64,000 bases of DNA, taken from NCBI RefSeq assembly GCF_002269385.1, contig NZ_CP022957.1, positions 2,475,001 to 2,539,000 on the forward strand. The letters run 5' to 3'. Position 1 is the first letter of the stretch; each line of letters opens with the position of its first letter. This DNA is from Maribacter cobaltidurans. GTDB lineage: Bacteria; Bacteroidota; Bacteroidia; Flavobacteriales; Flavobacteriaceae. Positions 18,388 to 28,184 of the stretch are shown here, in pieces. The position numbers and the translations under genes are program-made. The notes under the pieces were generated by a model. It was not told the DNA's origin and searched no databases. It saw nothing but the letters and a program-made list of their open reading frames with translations.

Positions 18388-19833
18388 TTAGTTGTTAGAG
18401 GAATACCCAATGGCTTTTCCTAATAATGTAGCCGATGTACAATCCTGCATTTCTACCATCACAAAGTCGCCCACCTTATAATTTTCTTTAGGGAAAACCG
18501 CTACGGTATTCTGGGAGGTGCGTCCCATCCAATGTGCATCTGACTTTTTGGAGCTTCCCTCTATCAATACCTCCTGAGTCTTACCAAGATTGGCTTTTAT
18601 GCGTTCATAGGAATGTTGGCGTTGAAGTGCTATAATTTCTGAAAGCCGACGCTTTTTTATTTCGTTTGGAACATCATCTTCCAATTTACGTTCAGCAAGT
18701 GTTCCGGGTCTTTCGGAGTAAGCGAACATGAACCCGTAGTCATATTTTACATATTCCATCAATGACAATGTATCCTTATGGTCCTCTTCCTCTTCTGTGG
18801 GGAATCCCGTAATCATGTCTTGGGAAATGGCGCAATCCGGTATAATGTTCCTTATGTTGTCAATAAGTTCAAAGTACTCTTCGCGGGTATGCAGGCGATT
18901 CATCGCCTTTAATATTCTATTGCTTCCACTTTGCACGGGTAAATGAATGTAGTTGCATATATTTTCATACTTCGCCATGGTGTGGATTACATCCAAGGTC
19001 ATATCCTGAGGATTTGATGTGGAAAACCTAATTCTCATCTTAGGTTGGGCCAATGCCACTTTCTCCAATAATTGAGCGAAGCTGACGGCCATGGCCTTTT
19101 CCATTTCAGAGGCCTTGCCAAAATCTTTTTTTAATCCACCACCATACCAAAGATAGCTGTCCACATTTTGGCCCAAAAGGGTAACTTCCTTGAATCCCTT
19201 GTGCCACAGGTCGTTTACTTCCTTAATTATCGATTGTGGGTCCCTACTTCTTTCCCTTCCCCGGGTGAAAGGTACCACGCAAAAAGTGCACATGTTATCA
19301 CAGCCCCTGGTAATGGATACGAATGCGTTAACCCCGTTGGAGTTCAATCTTACAGGGGCCACATCCCCATAAGTCTCGTCCTTTGAAAGAATAACGTTAA
19401 CGGCATTTCTACCTTCATCGATTTCCTGGATGAGGTTGGGCAAATCTTTATAGGCATCGGGGCCCACCACCATATCCACTATTTTTTCTTCTTCAAGGAA
19501 CTGATGTTTCAAACGTTCTGCCATACACCCCAGTACACCAACTTTTAGATGTGGTCTATCCTTTTTAATGGTATTGAATTTCTCAAGACGTTTTCTTACG
19601 GTCAATTCGGCCTTTTCACGTATGGAACAGGTATTTACCAGAACTAAATCTGCGTCCTCCAATTTTTGGGTGGTGTTAAAACCTTCCTGTGCTAGAATGG
19701 AGGCCACAATCTCACTATCGGAAAAATTCATCTGACAACCATAACTCTCTATGTAGAGATTCCGCCCGTTGTGAATTTTATTTTCAGTTCTCAAAGCGGA
19801 ACCTTGAATGCTCTCGTCAATTGTTTTCTCCAT
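18388..19833 (-). CDS. miaB: tRNA-2-methylthio-N6-dimethylallyladenosine synthase MiaB
   Basis: MiaB is a radical-SAM methylthiotransferase that modifies A37 of certain tRNAs. The 481-residue protein has the N-terminal cluster-binding domain ([14 protein letters not shown]), the radical-SAM motif [21 protein letters not shown] and a C-terminal TRAM domain. It is the first gene of a five-gene minus-strand operon and has a full promoter match upstream at 19868-19899. Confidence 0.96.
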   Translation of the reverse strand: MEKTIDESIQGSALRTENKIHNGRNLYIESYGCQMNFSDSEIVASILAQEGFNTTQKLEDADLVLVNTCSIREKAELTVRKRLEKFNTIKKDRPHLKVGVLGCMAERLKHQFLEEEKIVDMVVGPDAYKDLPNLIQEIDEGRNAVNVILSKDETYGDVAPVRLNSNGVNAFVSITRGCDNMCTFCVVPFTRGRERSRDPQSIIKEVNDLWHKGFKEVTLLGQNVDSYLWYGGGLKKDFGKASEMEKAMAVSFAQLLEKVALAQPKMRIRFSTSNPQDMTLDVIHTMAKYENICNYIHLPVQSGSNRILKAMNRLHTREEYFELIDNIRNIIPDCAISQDMITGFPTEEEEDHKDTLSLMEYVKYDYGFMFAYSERPGTLAERKLEDDVPNEIKKRRLSEIIALQRQHSYERIKANLGKTQEVLIEGSSKKSDAHWMGRTSQNTVAVFPKENYKVGDFVMVEMQDCTSATLLGKAIGYSSNN

Positions 19834-19867
19834 AAATTCCTCAAATTGCCATTGAATAATGGGTCCG

Positions 19868-19899
19868 CAAAGATAGCATTATATTCAAAAATGTGACAA
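19868..19899 (-). promoter_or_regulatory. Promoter of the miaB operon
   Basis: On the minus strand TTG (19897-19899) is followed after 21 bases by TATCTTTG (19868-19875). This matches the Bacteroidota primary-sigma consensus TTG-N19-23-TAnnTTTG fully and lies 35 bases before the miaB ATG. Confidence 0.8.
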
Positions 19900-19969
19900 G
19901 TTGACAGTTTAATTTAGCTTAATTTTATACTTTAAATGCCATTAAATTAACCCTATTAAATTATCCACC

Positions 19970-20707
19970 ATGAGCCTTGGGCAACTAAAAAAAATAATAG
20001 AGGAAAAGCAACCTTTGGATTTTGGTTCCATATTCAGTAGGTCTATAGACCTTTTCAAAAAGGTTTGGCTACAGGGTTTTATAACGCTATTATTAACCGT
20101 TGTAACCGTACTTCCTTTTTATTTCATGATTTATATTCCTATGATTGCGGCAGGAATTACAGATCCAGAGATGTTGCGTAATGATGACCCACCGTTGATT
20201 GTTATTTTAAGCATGTCCATATTACTGCCTATAGTAATGATAGGAATGACCACTTTTGCCATTGCATTGAATGCGGCGTTTTTGAAAATTTGTAGGCAAA
20301 AGGATGTAGATGGGGCTGGCAACGACGATTACTTTTATTTCTTTAGGGAAGGTCGCCTTGGAAAAATTCTTGTACTTTCTTTAATCATGTTGGGCTTAAG
20401 TATTTTGGGAGTTTTCACGTGTGGAATAGGTATTTTCTATTTGGTGGTTCCCTTGTCCCTTTTTCCTGCTTTTGTTGCATTTAATGAAAATCTAACTGCC
20501 ATGGAAACTGTAAAGGCCAGTTTTAAACTGGGCAATAAAAATTGGTTGGTTATTTTCGGATTGGTCGTTGTTATGGGTATTGTCGCGGAATTAGGAATTT
20601 TACTGTGTTGTGTTGGTGTTTTGTTTACCGCAATGTTATCAAAAATACCCGTCTATTTTATATATAAGGACGGTTTGGGCTTTGTGGCTGAAATGAAGGA
20701 ATATTAG
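19970..20707 (+). CDS. Multi-pass membrane protein of unknown function
   Basis: A 245-residue protein with a short cytoplasmic start (DFGSIFSRSIDLFKKVW) and about five or six hydrophobic helices. The pattern, including SLFPAFVAFNENLTAMETVKASFKLGNKNW, resembles the membrane domain seen in DUF975 and glycerophosphodiester phosphodiesterase membrane-part families. I do not recognise a precise function. It is divergent from miaB and is followed by an LVIVD lipoprotein gene on the same strand. Confidence 0.75.
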   Translation: MSLGQLKKIIEEKQPLDFGSIFSRSIDLFKKVWLQGFITLLLTVVTVLPFYFMIYIPMIAAGITDPEMLRNDDPPLIVILSMSILLPIVMIGMTTFAIALNAAFLKICRQKDVDGAGNDDYFYFFREGRLGKILVLSLIMLGLSILGVFTCGIGIFYLVVPLSLFPAFVAFNENLTAMETVKASFKLGNKNWLVIFGLVVVMGIVAELGILLCCVGVLFTAMLSKIPVYFIYKDGLGFVAEMKEY

Positions 20708-20840
20708 GCTGGCTTGACGCAACTTTTCATCTTAAAATGAATCTATTATGTAACAAACTTTTTCCGCAATTCGTGGGAAAGGCCAATTGTGCCTGATCAA
20801 AATGTTGGTTGGAATAAATAACGTGCAAAATGGATCTGCT

Positions 20841-22076
20841 ATGAAAAAACTTGCCTTTTTCCTTCTTCTTGGCGTATTGTTTATCTCCTGTGATAAAAAG
20901 GACGACGACCTTTACAAAGAGTACCAAGTGGCCAAACCCCTTAAAATAAGTCTTGCCGAATTTGAAAATGGTGTGGACATAATTGATCCGATACCAATAG
21001 ACGAATCCGGAAAAATTTATGCTTACAAGGACTACATTTTTGTGAACGATAAATATAAAGGTGTTCATGTTATCGATAATTCCAATCCCGCTTCTCCCCA
21101 AAAAATTGCTTTTATAAAAATTGCGGGAAACGTGGATATTTCGGTAAAAGACGATTATCTCTTCGCGGATAGTCTTATGGATTTAGTTGTGTTGGATATT
21201 TCCAATATCAATAACATCACCATTGTAAACCGTTTGGAAAATGTACTAAGGGACAATATAATATGGCCTTCGGAAGCAGATTTTATAGAGTATGAGACTA
21301 TTGATTACAATGAGGAAATATTAATAGGTTGGGAAATAGTAACGGAAAAAAGATTGAAATCTGAATATGAGGAAAGGTTTTCCGGTATTGACTTCGCTCT
21401 TGCGGAATCCGCCAATGACGCATCGGTAGGACAGGGAGGTTCTTTGGCCCGGTTTAAGATTGTGGACCAATATCTTTATGCGGTGGACAGTCATAATATA
21501 AATGTCTTCAATATTTCCAACCTAGAAAACCCTAAGGATCTGGAAGATGTCTTTGCCGGTTTTGATATAGAAACCATATTTAACAAAGGTCAATATCTTT
21601 TTCTAGGTAGTATGAGAGGGATGTACATATATGATATCTCTTCTCCGGCGACTCCAACCTTTGTTTCGGAATTTCAGCATGGTACGGCCTGTGACCCGGT
21701 TGTGGTAGACGATAACTACGCCTATGTTACACTACGAGGAGGCAATACCTGTGGAGCAACGGAAAGTGGTTTATTTATCATAGATATTTCCAATATTTCT
21801 GAACCCGTACTTAAACAAACCTACAGTATGGATGAGCCCTACGGTTTGGGCATAAAGGATGAGAAGCTATTTATTTGTGATGGCGCTTCCGGTTTAAAAG
21901 TTTTTGATAAATCCGATATAGCAAACCTAAAGACCTTGGACCACTTTAAAAACGTGGTGACCTTTGATGTAATTCCCTTGGAGGAAAATCTTTTAATGGT
22001 AGGTGAAGGAGTTTTGTATCAATATGAATATTTAGATCATAAAATCAATTTGATCAGCGAGTTGGAACTCAACTAA
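20841..22076 (+). CDS. LVIVD-repeat lipoprotein
   Basis: The protein has 411 residues when started at ATG 20841, which gives a lipoprotein signal MKKLAFFLLLGVLFISC with lipidated Cys17; the frame is open further up to a TTG at 20787, but that would spoil the signal. Repeated units of the form GVHVIDNSNPASPQKI, DLVVLDISNINNITIV and LFIIDISNISEPVLKQ identify LVIVD beta-propeller repeats. It should sit on the outer or inner membrane facing the periplasm or exterior. The molecular role is unknown. Confidence 0.85.
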   Translation: MKKLAFFLLLGVLFISCDKKDDDLYKEYQVAKPLKISLAEFENGVDIIDPIPIDESGKIYAYKDYIFVNDKYKGVHVIDNSNPASPQKIAFIKIAGNVDISVKDDYLFADSLMDLVVLDISNINNITIVNRLENVLRDNIIWPSEADFIEYETIDYNEEILIGWEIVTEKRLKSEYEERFSGIDFALAESANDASVGQGGSLARFKIVDQYLYAVDSHNINVFNISNLENPKDLEDVFAGFDIETIFNKGQYLFLGSMRGMYIYDISSPATPTFVSEFQHGTACDPVVVDDNYAYVTLRGGNTCGATESGLFIIDISNISEPVLKQTYSMDEPYGLGIKDEKLFICDGASGLKVFDKSDIANLKTLDHFKNVVTFDVIPLEENLLMVGEGVLYQYEYLDHKINLISELELN

Positions 22077-22098
22077 TATTGACCTTTATTCAACTGAG

Positions 22099-22126
22099 AA
22101 CACCCATTAAACATGGGTGTTTTTTT
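22099..22126 (+). terminator. Terminator after the LVIVD lipoprotein gene
   Basis: AACACCCAT (22099-22107) and ATGGGTGTT (22113-22121) form a 9-bp stem with a 5-base loop and a T run to 22126. Confidence 0.88.
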
Positions 22127-22144
22127 ATACCATATTATTATATG

Positions 22145-22176
22145 TTGAGGCAAATTAAAAAAATCGACTACTTTTG
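22145..22176 (+). promoter_or_regulatory. Promoter of topA
   Basis: TTG (22145-22147), 21 bases, then TACTTTTG (22169-22176): a full match to TTG-N19-23-TAnnTTTG, ending 20 bases before the topA ATG. It lies just after the preceding terminator. Confidence 0.8.
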
Positions 22177-22196
22177 TTGCTCATAAAAACCAACGC

Positions 22197-24686
22197 ATGG
22201 CCAAGAATTTAGTAATAGTTGAGTCTCCGGCGAAAGCAAAAACCATCGAAAAATTTCTGGGAAAGGATTTTAAGGTAGAGTCCAGTTTTGGACATATTGC
22301 AGATTTGCCGTCCAAGGAATTGGGAGTGGATGTGGAGAATGATTTTGCGCCCAAATATATTGTTGATAAGGAAAAAAAGGCCTTGGTCAAAAAATTAAAA
22401 GATCTTGCAAACAAAGCGGAAACCATATGGCTGGCAAGTGATGAAGATCGAGAAGGAGAAGCCATTTCTTGGCACTTGGCAGAAGAATTAGGCTTGGATA
22501 AAGAAAAAACGAAAAGAATTGTTTTTAACTCGGTTACAAAGGCCGCCATACAAAGGGCCATTGAAAATCCACGGGATATCAATTACAACTTGGTAAATGC
22601 CCAACAAGCTAGGAGGGTGTTGGATCGTTTGGTAGGGTATGAGCTGTCTCCGGTACTCTGGAAAAAGATAAAACCGGGATTATCTGCGGGTAGGGTGCAA
22701 TCCGTTGCCGTAAGACTTATTGTGGAGCGGGAGCGTGATATTGAAGCTTTTGTCCCGGAAGGATCCTTTAAGGTTTCTGCGGAGTTCAGAACGAATTCTG
22801 GCAGTGTTTTCCAGGCGAAGTTGCCAAAGTCCTTTGAATCCAAAGAGGAAGCGAATGCCTTTCTGGAAGAAAATATAGAAGCCAAATTTTCTGTAGCCAA
22901 ACTGGATAAAAAGCCTGCCAAGAAATCTCCCTCGGCACCATTTACCACTTCCACATTGCAGCAGGAGGCGTCAAGAAAGCTATATTTTTCGGTGGGCAGA
23001 ACCATGCAGGTGGCACAACGTTTGTACGAGGCCGGACTCATAACCTATATGAGAACGGATAGCGTAAACCTATCTGGCGAGGCAATAAATGCTGCCAAGG
23101 AGGCAATTGTTGAAAATTACGGAGAGAAGTATAGCAAGGTCAGAAACTTTACAGGCAAGTCCAAGGGAGCACAGGAGGCTCACGAGGCAATACGTCCCAC
23201 GGATATGGGAAATCAATCTCCTTCGCTTGAAAGAGACCAGGCAAAATTGTATGATCTTATTTGGAAAAGAACGATAGCGTCCCAAATGAGCGATGCTGAA
23301 TTGGAACGAACCAATGTACGCATTCAGGCAGATAAGCATTCCGAAGAATTTACGGCCAACGGAGAGGTCATTAAGTTTGATGGTTTCCTGAAAGTCTATC
23401 TTGAAGGTGTTGATGATGAGGACTTGGCAGAGGAACAGGATGGCATGCTTCCGGTATTGAAGGTAAACGAAGTTCTCTTAAACAATTATATTTCCGCCAC
23501 AGAGCGATTTACACGACCACCTTATCGATTTACCGAAGCTTCCTTGGTTAAAAAATTGGAGGAACTAGGAATAGGAAGGCCATCTACATATGCACCTACC
23601 ATTTCAACAATTTTAAACCGGGGATATGTAGAAAAGGGTACCGTTGAGGGTACCGAAAGAAAATATGCCCAATTGGTTTTGGAAGCCAATAGGATAAAGG
23701 AAAAGAACCTCACTGAAAATGTTGGTTCTGATAAAGGTAAAATGGTACCCACCGATATAGGAACCATTGTCACCGATTTCTTGGTCAGTAATTTTGGAAA
23801 TATCCTGGATTATAATTTTACCGCTCAGGTAGAAGAGGATTTTGATGAAATTGCTACGGGCGAGGAAGATTGGAAGAAAATGATGAAGAACTTTTATAAG
23901 GATTTTCATCCCAATGTGGTAGATGTTGAGGAAAATGCGGATCGTGCCAGTGGTGAACGTGTGCTGGGGAAAGACCCGAAAACTGGAAGACAGGTGTCTG
24001 TACGTTTAGGTAGATTTGGGCCCATGGTCCAGATTGGAACAGTAGAAGAGGAAGAAAAACCACTTTTTGCCAGTCTTTTGCCGGATCAATCATTAAATAC
24101 CATTACCTATGAGGAGGCTATGGACCTTTTTAAACTTCCAAGAAAATTAGGGGTTTACGAAGGTGAAGAAGTCGAGGCCAATGTAGGTAGGTTTGGACCT
24201 TATGTACGTTTTGGCAAGACCTTTATTTCGCTACCCAAGGATGAAAGTGCCATGGAAGTTGAAATGGAACGGGCCATAGAGTTAATAAAGGAGAAACAAG
24301 AGGCCGATGCCCCTATTGCCAGTTATGAAGGTGAGGATGTAACCAAAGGTGTCGGAAGATTTGGACCTTATATAAAATGGAACGGTATGTTTATCAATGT
24401 CAACAAAAAATATGACTTTGATAATTTGTCCAAAGATGATATTGTGGCGCTTATTGAAGACAAAAAGCAGAAGGAAAGAGAAAAAGTCGTTCAAAACTGG
24501 CCAGACCAGGGCATTAGAATTGAAAAGGCAAGATGGGGACGGCACAATATTATAAAAGGTAAAACTAAGGTCGAATTGGCCAAGACGGTGGATGTATCCA
24601 AAATGTCATTGGAAGAAGCTGCAGAATTAATTGAAAAAAAGGCTCCCAAAAAAAAGACGAAAGCGAAACCCAAATCAAAAAAGTAG
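22197..24686 (+). CDS. topA: DNA topoisomerase I
   Basis: Type IA topoisomerase that relaxes negative supercoils. The 829-residue protein opens with the Toprim domain (LVIVESPAKAKTIEKFLG; DEDREGEAISWHLAEEL). The catalytic Tyr lies in YMRTDSVNLS. The C-terminal part has three repeats of the GRFGP(M/Y)V type, about 75 residues apart, typical of the TopA C-terminal domain in Bacteroidota, and ends in a very basic Lys-rich tail (KKKTKAKPKSKK). The ATG at 22197 gives the expected MAKNLVIVESPAKA start. Confidence 0.97.
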   Translation: MAKNLVIVESPAKAKTIEKFLGKDFKVESSFGHIADLPSKELGVDVENDFAPKYIVDKEKKALVKKLKDLANKAETIWLASDEDREGEAISWHLAEELGLDKEKTKRIVFNSVTKAAIQRAIENPRDINYNLVNAQQARRVLDRLVGYELSPVLWKKIKPGLSAGRVQSVAVRLIVERERDIEAFVPEGSFKVSAEFRTNSGSVFQAKLPKSFESKEEANAFLEENIEAKFSVAKLDKKPAKKSPSAPFTTSTLQQEASRKLYFSVGRTMQVAQRLYEAGLITYMRTDSVNLSGEAINAAKEAIVENYGEKYSKVRNFTGKSKGAQEAHEAIRPTDMGNQSPSLERDQAKLYDLIWKRTIASQMSDAELERTNVRIQADKHSEEFTANGEVIKFDGFLKVYLEGVDDEDLAEEQDGMLPVLKVNEVLLNNYISATERFTRPPYRFTEASLVKKLEELGIGRPSTYAPTISTILNRGYVEKGTVEGTERKYAQLVLEANRIKEKNLTENVGSDKGKMVPTDIGTIVTDFLVSNFGNILDYNFTAQVEEDFDEIATGEEDWKKMMKNFYKDFHPNVVDVEENADRASGERVLGKDPKTGRQVSVRLGRFGPMVQIGTVEEEEKPLFASLLPDQSLNTITYEEAMDLFKLPRKLGVYEGEEVEANVGRFGPYVRFGKTFISLPKDESAMEVEMERAIELIKEKQEADAPIASYEGEDVTKGVGRFGPYIKWNGMFINVNKKYDFDNLSKDDIVALIEDKKQKEREKVVQNWPDQGIRIEKARWGRHNIIKGKTKVELAKTVDVSKMSLEEAAELIEKKAPKKKTKAKPKSKK

Positions 24687-24754
24687 TATAATTTTGAAAG
24701 GAAGTGATAGAAGGCTTCACTTTTAAATAATCAAAATCAATACTTAAAACCAAC

Positions 24755-25912
24755 ATGGCTTTTGATTTTTTAGTTCCTGTAGAGGATAGGGTGCTTGCCC
24801 ATTGCGAATTGTTGCCAGCCCAGGCAATAGGTAGAAATACATATATTCATACGGTTAAAGACGGTTTGCCGGTTTTAGCCAATGCGACCGTTGCGATTTT
24901 CGGCGTCAAAGAATCCAGGAATGCCTATGAAAAGAAGCTGGAAATTTTGGACGTTTCGGCGATTCGGTTACAGTTGTATAAACTGATGCTTGGTAACTGG
25001 GATACCACCATCGTGGATCTTGGCGATCTGGAAGAAGGTGAAACGGTCGAGGATACCTATTTTGTGGTCAAGGAGGTTACGGCCGGTCTTTTGGAAGAGG
25101 GCATTATACCTATAATATTAGGAGCTACGCAAGACATTACCTATCCGGCATATCGTGCTTTTGACGGAATTAAGGATATGATCAACTTGGTCTCCGTGGA
25201 TAGCCGATTTGATTTTGGTATTGATGATGAACTCATATCCTCCCATTCCTATATGAGCAAAATCATTACGGACAAGCCTAATAATCTTTTCAATTTTTCC
25301 AATATTGGCTATCAGAGTTATTTCAATGCTCAAGAGGAGGTGGATCTTATGGAGCGTCTTTTTTTTGACTCTTATAGGTTGGGAGAAATAGCCAACGATC
25401 TTTCTCTGGCGGAACCGGTGCTCAGAAATGCACACATGGTTAGCCTGGATTCAAGAGCCATAAAGGCCAGTGAAATTGGATTTTCAGGAAATTTTTCACC
25501 TAACGGATTTACGGGAAGGGAAATTTGTGCCATAGCAAGATACGCGGGTATTAGTGAGCGTGTCATGGTGTTTGGTATTTTTGAAATGGAAAACAATGTC
25601 CAATGTCAACAACTATTAGCTCATATAATATGGTACTTTATAGAAGGTATAAATTATCGTATCAAGGAGTCGCCCTACAATAAAACGGACGATTTTACCA
25701 AATATAATGTTCCCAACGAGGAAGAGGAGCTCGTTTTCTACAAGAGCCTTTTAACAGAAAGATGGTGGGTAGAGGTGCCATCTATTTTTACTTCACATAC
25801 TAAAGAAGGTACACAAGCGTTATTACCTTGCACAGAGCAGGATTATTTGGACGCATGTGACCAAAAAATTCCCGAACGGTGGTTTAAGGCCTATAAAAAG
25901 GGCTTTAATTAA
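24755..25912 (+). CDS. Arginase-fold protein with degenerate metal site, upstream of gldK
   Basis: A 385-residue protein of the ureohydrolase (arginase/agmatinase/formimidoylglutamase) superfamily by fold signatures. However, the manganese ligands are eroded. The GGDHS motif is GATQD (123-127), DAHxD is DSRFD (149-153) and SxDxD is SLDSR (230-234). The two ligand His and one Asp are thus replaced, while Asp149, Asp153 and Asp232 remain. The nearby NGFTGREICAIARYAG matches the conserved helix of true family members. It lies 68 bases after topA and 120 bases before gldK. Catalysis seems unlikely; a structural or regulatory role, perhaps with gliding/T9SS, is inference. Confidence 0.8.
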   Translation: MAFDFLVPVEDRVLAHCELLPAQAIGRNTYIHTVKDGLPVLANATVAIFGVKESRNAYEKKLEILDVSAIRLQLYKLMLGNWDTTIVDLGDLEEGETVEDTYFVVKEVTAGLLEEGIIPIILGATQDITYPAYRAFDGIKDMINLVSVDSRFDFGIDDELISSHSYMSKIITDKPNNLFNFSNIGYQSYFNAQEEVDLMERLFFDSYRLGEIANDLSLAEPVLRNAHMVSLDSRAIKASEIGFSGNFSPNGFTGREICAIARYAGISERVMVFGIFEMENNVQCQQLLAHIIWYFIEGINYRIKESPYNKTDDFTKYNVPNEEEELVFYKSLLTERWWVEVPSIFTSHTKEGTQALLPCTEQDYLDACDQKIPERWFKAYKKGFN

Positions 25913-26032
25913 TTGAAAAATTAGTAAGACATAAAATTATTAATACAATAATTTATTCAAAAGATAGTTTTAAGAATTAGAATAACATTATAGTATTTAC
26001 ATTTTAACCATAATCGAAATTTAACCTAAAGT

Positions 26033-27397
26033 ATGAAGAAGCTATTGTTATCATCTATAGCGTTTGTTTTTTTGCTCACGAGTTGTGGGTCAAAGACTAA
26101 AGGAGAGCTAGTCGGAGCCCAGGGCAAAAAATGGTATCCCGAAAAACCATATGGAATGGAACTTATCCCAAGGGGTTCTTTCATTATGGGTAAAAGTGAA
26201 GAAGACCAAGCCAAAGTATTGAACGCACCTACAAAGACAGTTACGGTAAGATCCTTTTATATGGACGATACTGAAATTACCAATAGTGAATACCGTCAAT
26301 TCGTGGAATGGGTAAAGGATTCTATAACCAGAACACGTTTGGCCATTTTGGCCGATGAGCTTGGAATTGGACCCGAGGATGGAGGAATTGGGGATTATGC
26401 ATTTAAGGATGCGGATACTACCAGAGCCTCTGTTTATGATAAATATATGCTTGATAATTATTCAGGTATGGGAGAAACTGGTTATGAAGGAAGGGCTCTA
26501 AATAAAGATGAGGACCTCATTTGGGACACTTCAGAATATCCGGACGAATATTACGCCGAGGTGATGGATTCATTGTATATTCCAGAAGAGGAATCCTATA
26601 ATGGTCAAAGAAGCATCGATGTAACTAAGCTAAAATATAAGTATAGCTGGATGGATATCGAGGCAGCAGCTCGTGCTTCAAAAAAAGGCAAAGGCAGCAG
26701 AAAGGACTTTATCCGTCATGAGGAATTGGAAATATATCCAGATACTACAGTATGGATCAGGGATTTTGAATACTCCTATAACGAACCAATGCATAACGAT
26801 TATTTTTGGCACGATGCCTACAGTGATTACCCGGTAGTTGGAATCTCTTGGCAACAGGCAAAAGCTTTCTGTAATTGGAGAACAAAGTTTAAAAACGATG
26901 ACCAAAAAAGTCGTGGAAAGCAATTTGTGAACCAATTTAGGTTACCTACAGAAGCAGAGTGGGAATATGCCGCAAGAGGTGGAATTGAAGGAGGTACTTA
27001 TCCTTGGGGTGGTCCATATGTAATTAGTGACACGGGTTGTTTTATGGCTAACTTTAAGCCTCAGCGAGGTGATTACGCAGCGGATGCCGCTTTGTACACG
27101 GTAGAAGCCAAGTCCTATGAGCCGAATGACTTTAACTTATACAATATGGCCGGTAACGTGGCGGAATGGACCAACTCCAGTTATGATCCAAGTGCGTACG
27201 ATTATGTATCCACTATGAACCCTAACGGAGGTGATCAATCCAATACGAGAAAAGTTATCAGAGGTGGTTCCTGGAAAGATGTTGCCTATTTCTTACAAGT
27301 AAGCACAAGGGATTACGAATATGCGGATTCTGCCCGTAGTTACATAGGCTTCAGAACCGTACAGGATTACATGGGCGAAGAAGATTCAACGCAATAA
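26033..27397 (+). CDS. gldK: Gliding motility/T9SS lipoprotein GldK
   Basis: GldK (PorK in Porphyromonas) forms, with GldN, the periplasmic ring of the type IX secretion system and gliding motor. The 454-residue protein has a lipoprotein signal ending LLTSCGSK (Cys18) and an FGE-sulfatase-like fold: YGMELIPRGSFIMG, GISWQQAKAFCNW, FRLPTEAEWEYAARGG, YNMAGNVAEWTNSSY, VIRGGSWKD and YIGFRTVQ. It is the first of gldK-gldL-gldM-gldN, all on the plus strand. I could not find a strict promoter in the 120 bases upstream. Confidence 0.97.
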   Translation: MKKLLLSSIAFVFLLTSCGSKTKGELVGAQGKKWYPEKPYGMELIPRGSFIMGKSEEDQAKVLNAPTKTVTVRSFYMDDTEITNSEYRQFVEWVKDSITRTRLAILADELGIGPEDGGIGDYAFKDADTTRASVYDKYMLDNYSGMGETGYEGRALNKDEDLIWDTSEYPDEYYAEVMDSLYIPEEESYNGQRSIDVTKLKYKYSWMDIEAAARASKKGKGSRKDFIRHEELEIYPDTTVWIRDFEYSYNEPMHNDYFWHDAYSDYPVVGISWQQAKAFCNWRTKFKNDDQKSRGKQFVNQFRLPTEAEWEYAARGGIEGGTYPWGGPYVISDTGCFMANFKPQRGDYAADAALYTVEAKSYEPNDFNLYNMAGNVAEWTNSSYDPSAYDYVSTMNPNGGDQSNTRKVIRGGSWKDVAYFLQVSTRDYEYADSARSYIGFRTVQDYMGEEDSTQ

Positions 27398-27475
27398 AAA
27401 GAGTAAACTAGTAAACTATTCATATCAATTATTAACCAAATCTTTAGTATTAAACCTTTAAATTAAAATTAAATC

Positions 27476-28126
27476 ATGGCACAGTCAAAATCAACAAAAA
27501 AATTATTCAACATGGCCTACGGGCTTGGAGCATCAGTCGTAATCATAGGTGCATTATTTAAAATTCTTCACTGGGAGTTTGGACCTTTAACAGGTGGTCT
27601 TTTATTGGCGATCGGTCTTATTACAGAAGCATTGATCTTCGCTATTAGTGCATTTGAACCAGTAGACGATGAATTGGATTGGTCTTTAGTCTATCCAGAA
27701 TTAGCTGGCGGGGAATCCAAAGGAAGAAAAAATGAACTAGCTGAAGTTAAGGAAGCAGAAACTTCTTTGTCCAAAAAATTGGATGATCTTTTAAAAGAGG
27801 CAGGTGTTGACGCCAGCCTAATGGAGAGCTTGGGATCTAGCATCAAGAACTTTGAAGGTGCTGCGAAAGGTATCGCTCCTACTGTTGATGCTATGGAGTC
27901 TACAAGAAAGTATTCCGAAGAAATGGTACAGGCTGCCGCTCAAATGGAATCTTTAAACAGTCTTTATAAAGTACAATTGGAAAGTGCTAGCAGACAAGCT
28001 TCCGTTAACGAGGAAGTTGTTCAGAATGCAAGTGCGCTTAAAGAGCAAATGGCTTCATTGTCCACAAACCTTTCTTCTTTGAATGGTGTTTATGGTGGAA
28101 TGTTGTCCGCAATGAACAGAAACTAA
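27476..28126 (+). CDS. gldL: Gliding motility/T9SS inner-membrane motor protein GldL
   Basis: GldL and GldM form the proton-driven rotary motor of the T9SS. The 216-residue protein has two membrane helices at about residues 12-31 and 38-57, containing the conserved ILHWEFGPLTGG and GLITEALIFAISAFEP. The second helix carries the Glu expected to handle protons. The C-terminal half is cytoplasmic, with helices that could be coiled coil. It lies 78 bases after gldK. Confidence 0.97.
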   Translation: MAQSKSTKKLFNMAYGLGASVVIIGALFKILHWEFGPLTGGLLLAIGLITEALIFAISAFEPVDDELDWSLVYPELAGGESKGRKNELAEVKEAETSLSKKLDDLLKEAGVDASLMESLGSSIKNFEGAAKGIAPTVDAMESTRKYSEEMVQAAAQMESLNSLYKVQLESASRQASVNEEVVQNASALKEQMASLSTNLSSLNGVYGGMLSAMNRN

Positions 28127-28184
28127 ATTGGATTTTAATAAAACCAAACCAAATCAGTATTAATTAAAATCTAATTAAAAAACC

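Noticed and set aside
24701-24724. Weak hairpin after topA (AAGTGA...TCACTT)
   Set aside because: Only six base pairs with a short T stretch; too weak to call a terminator.
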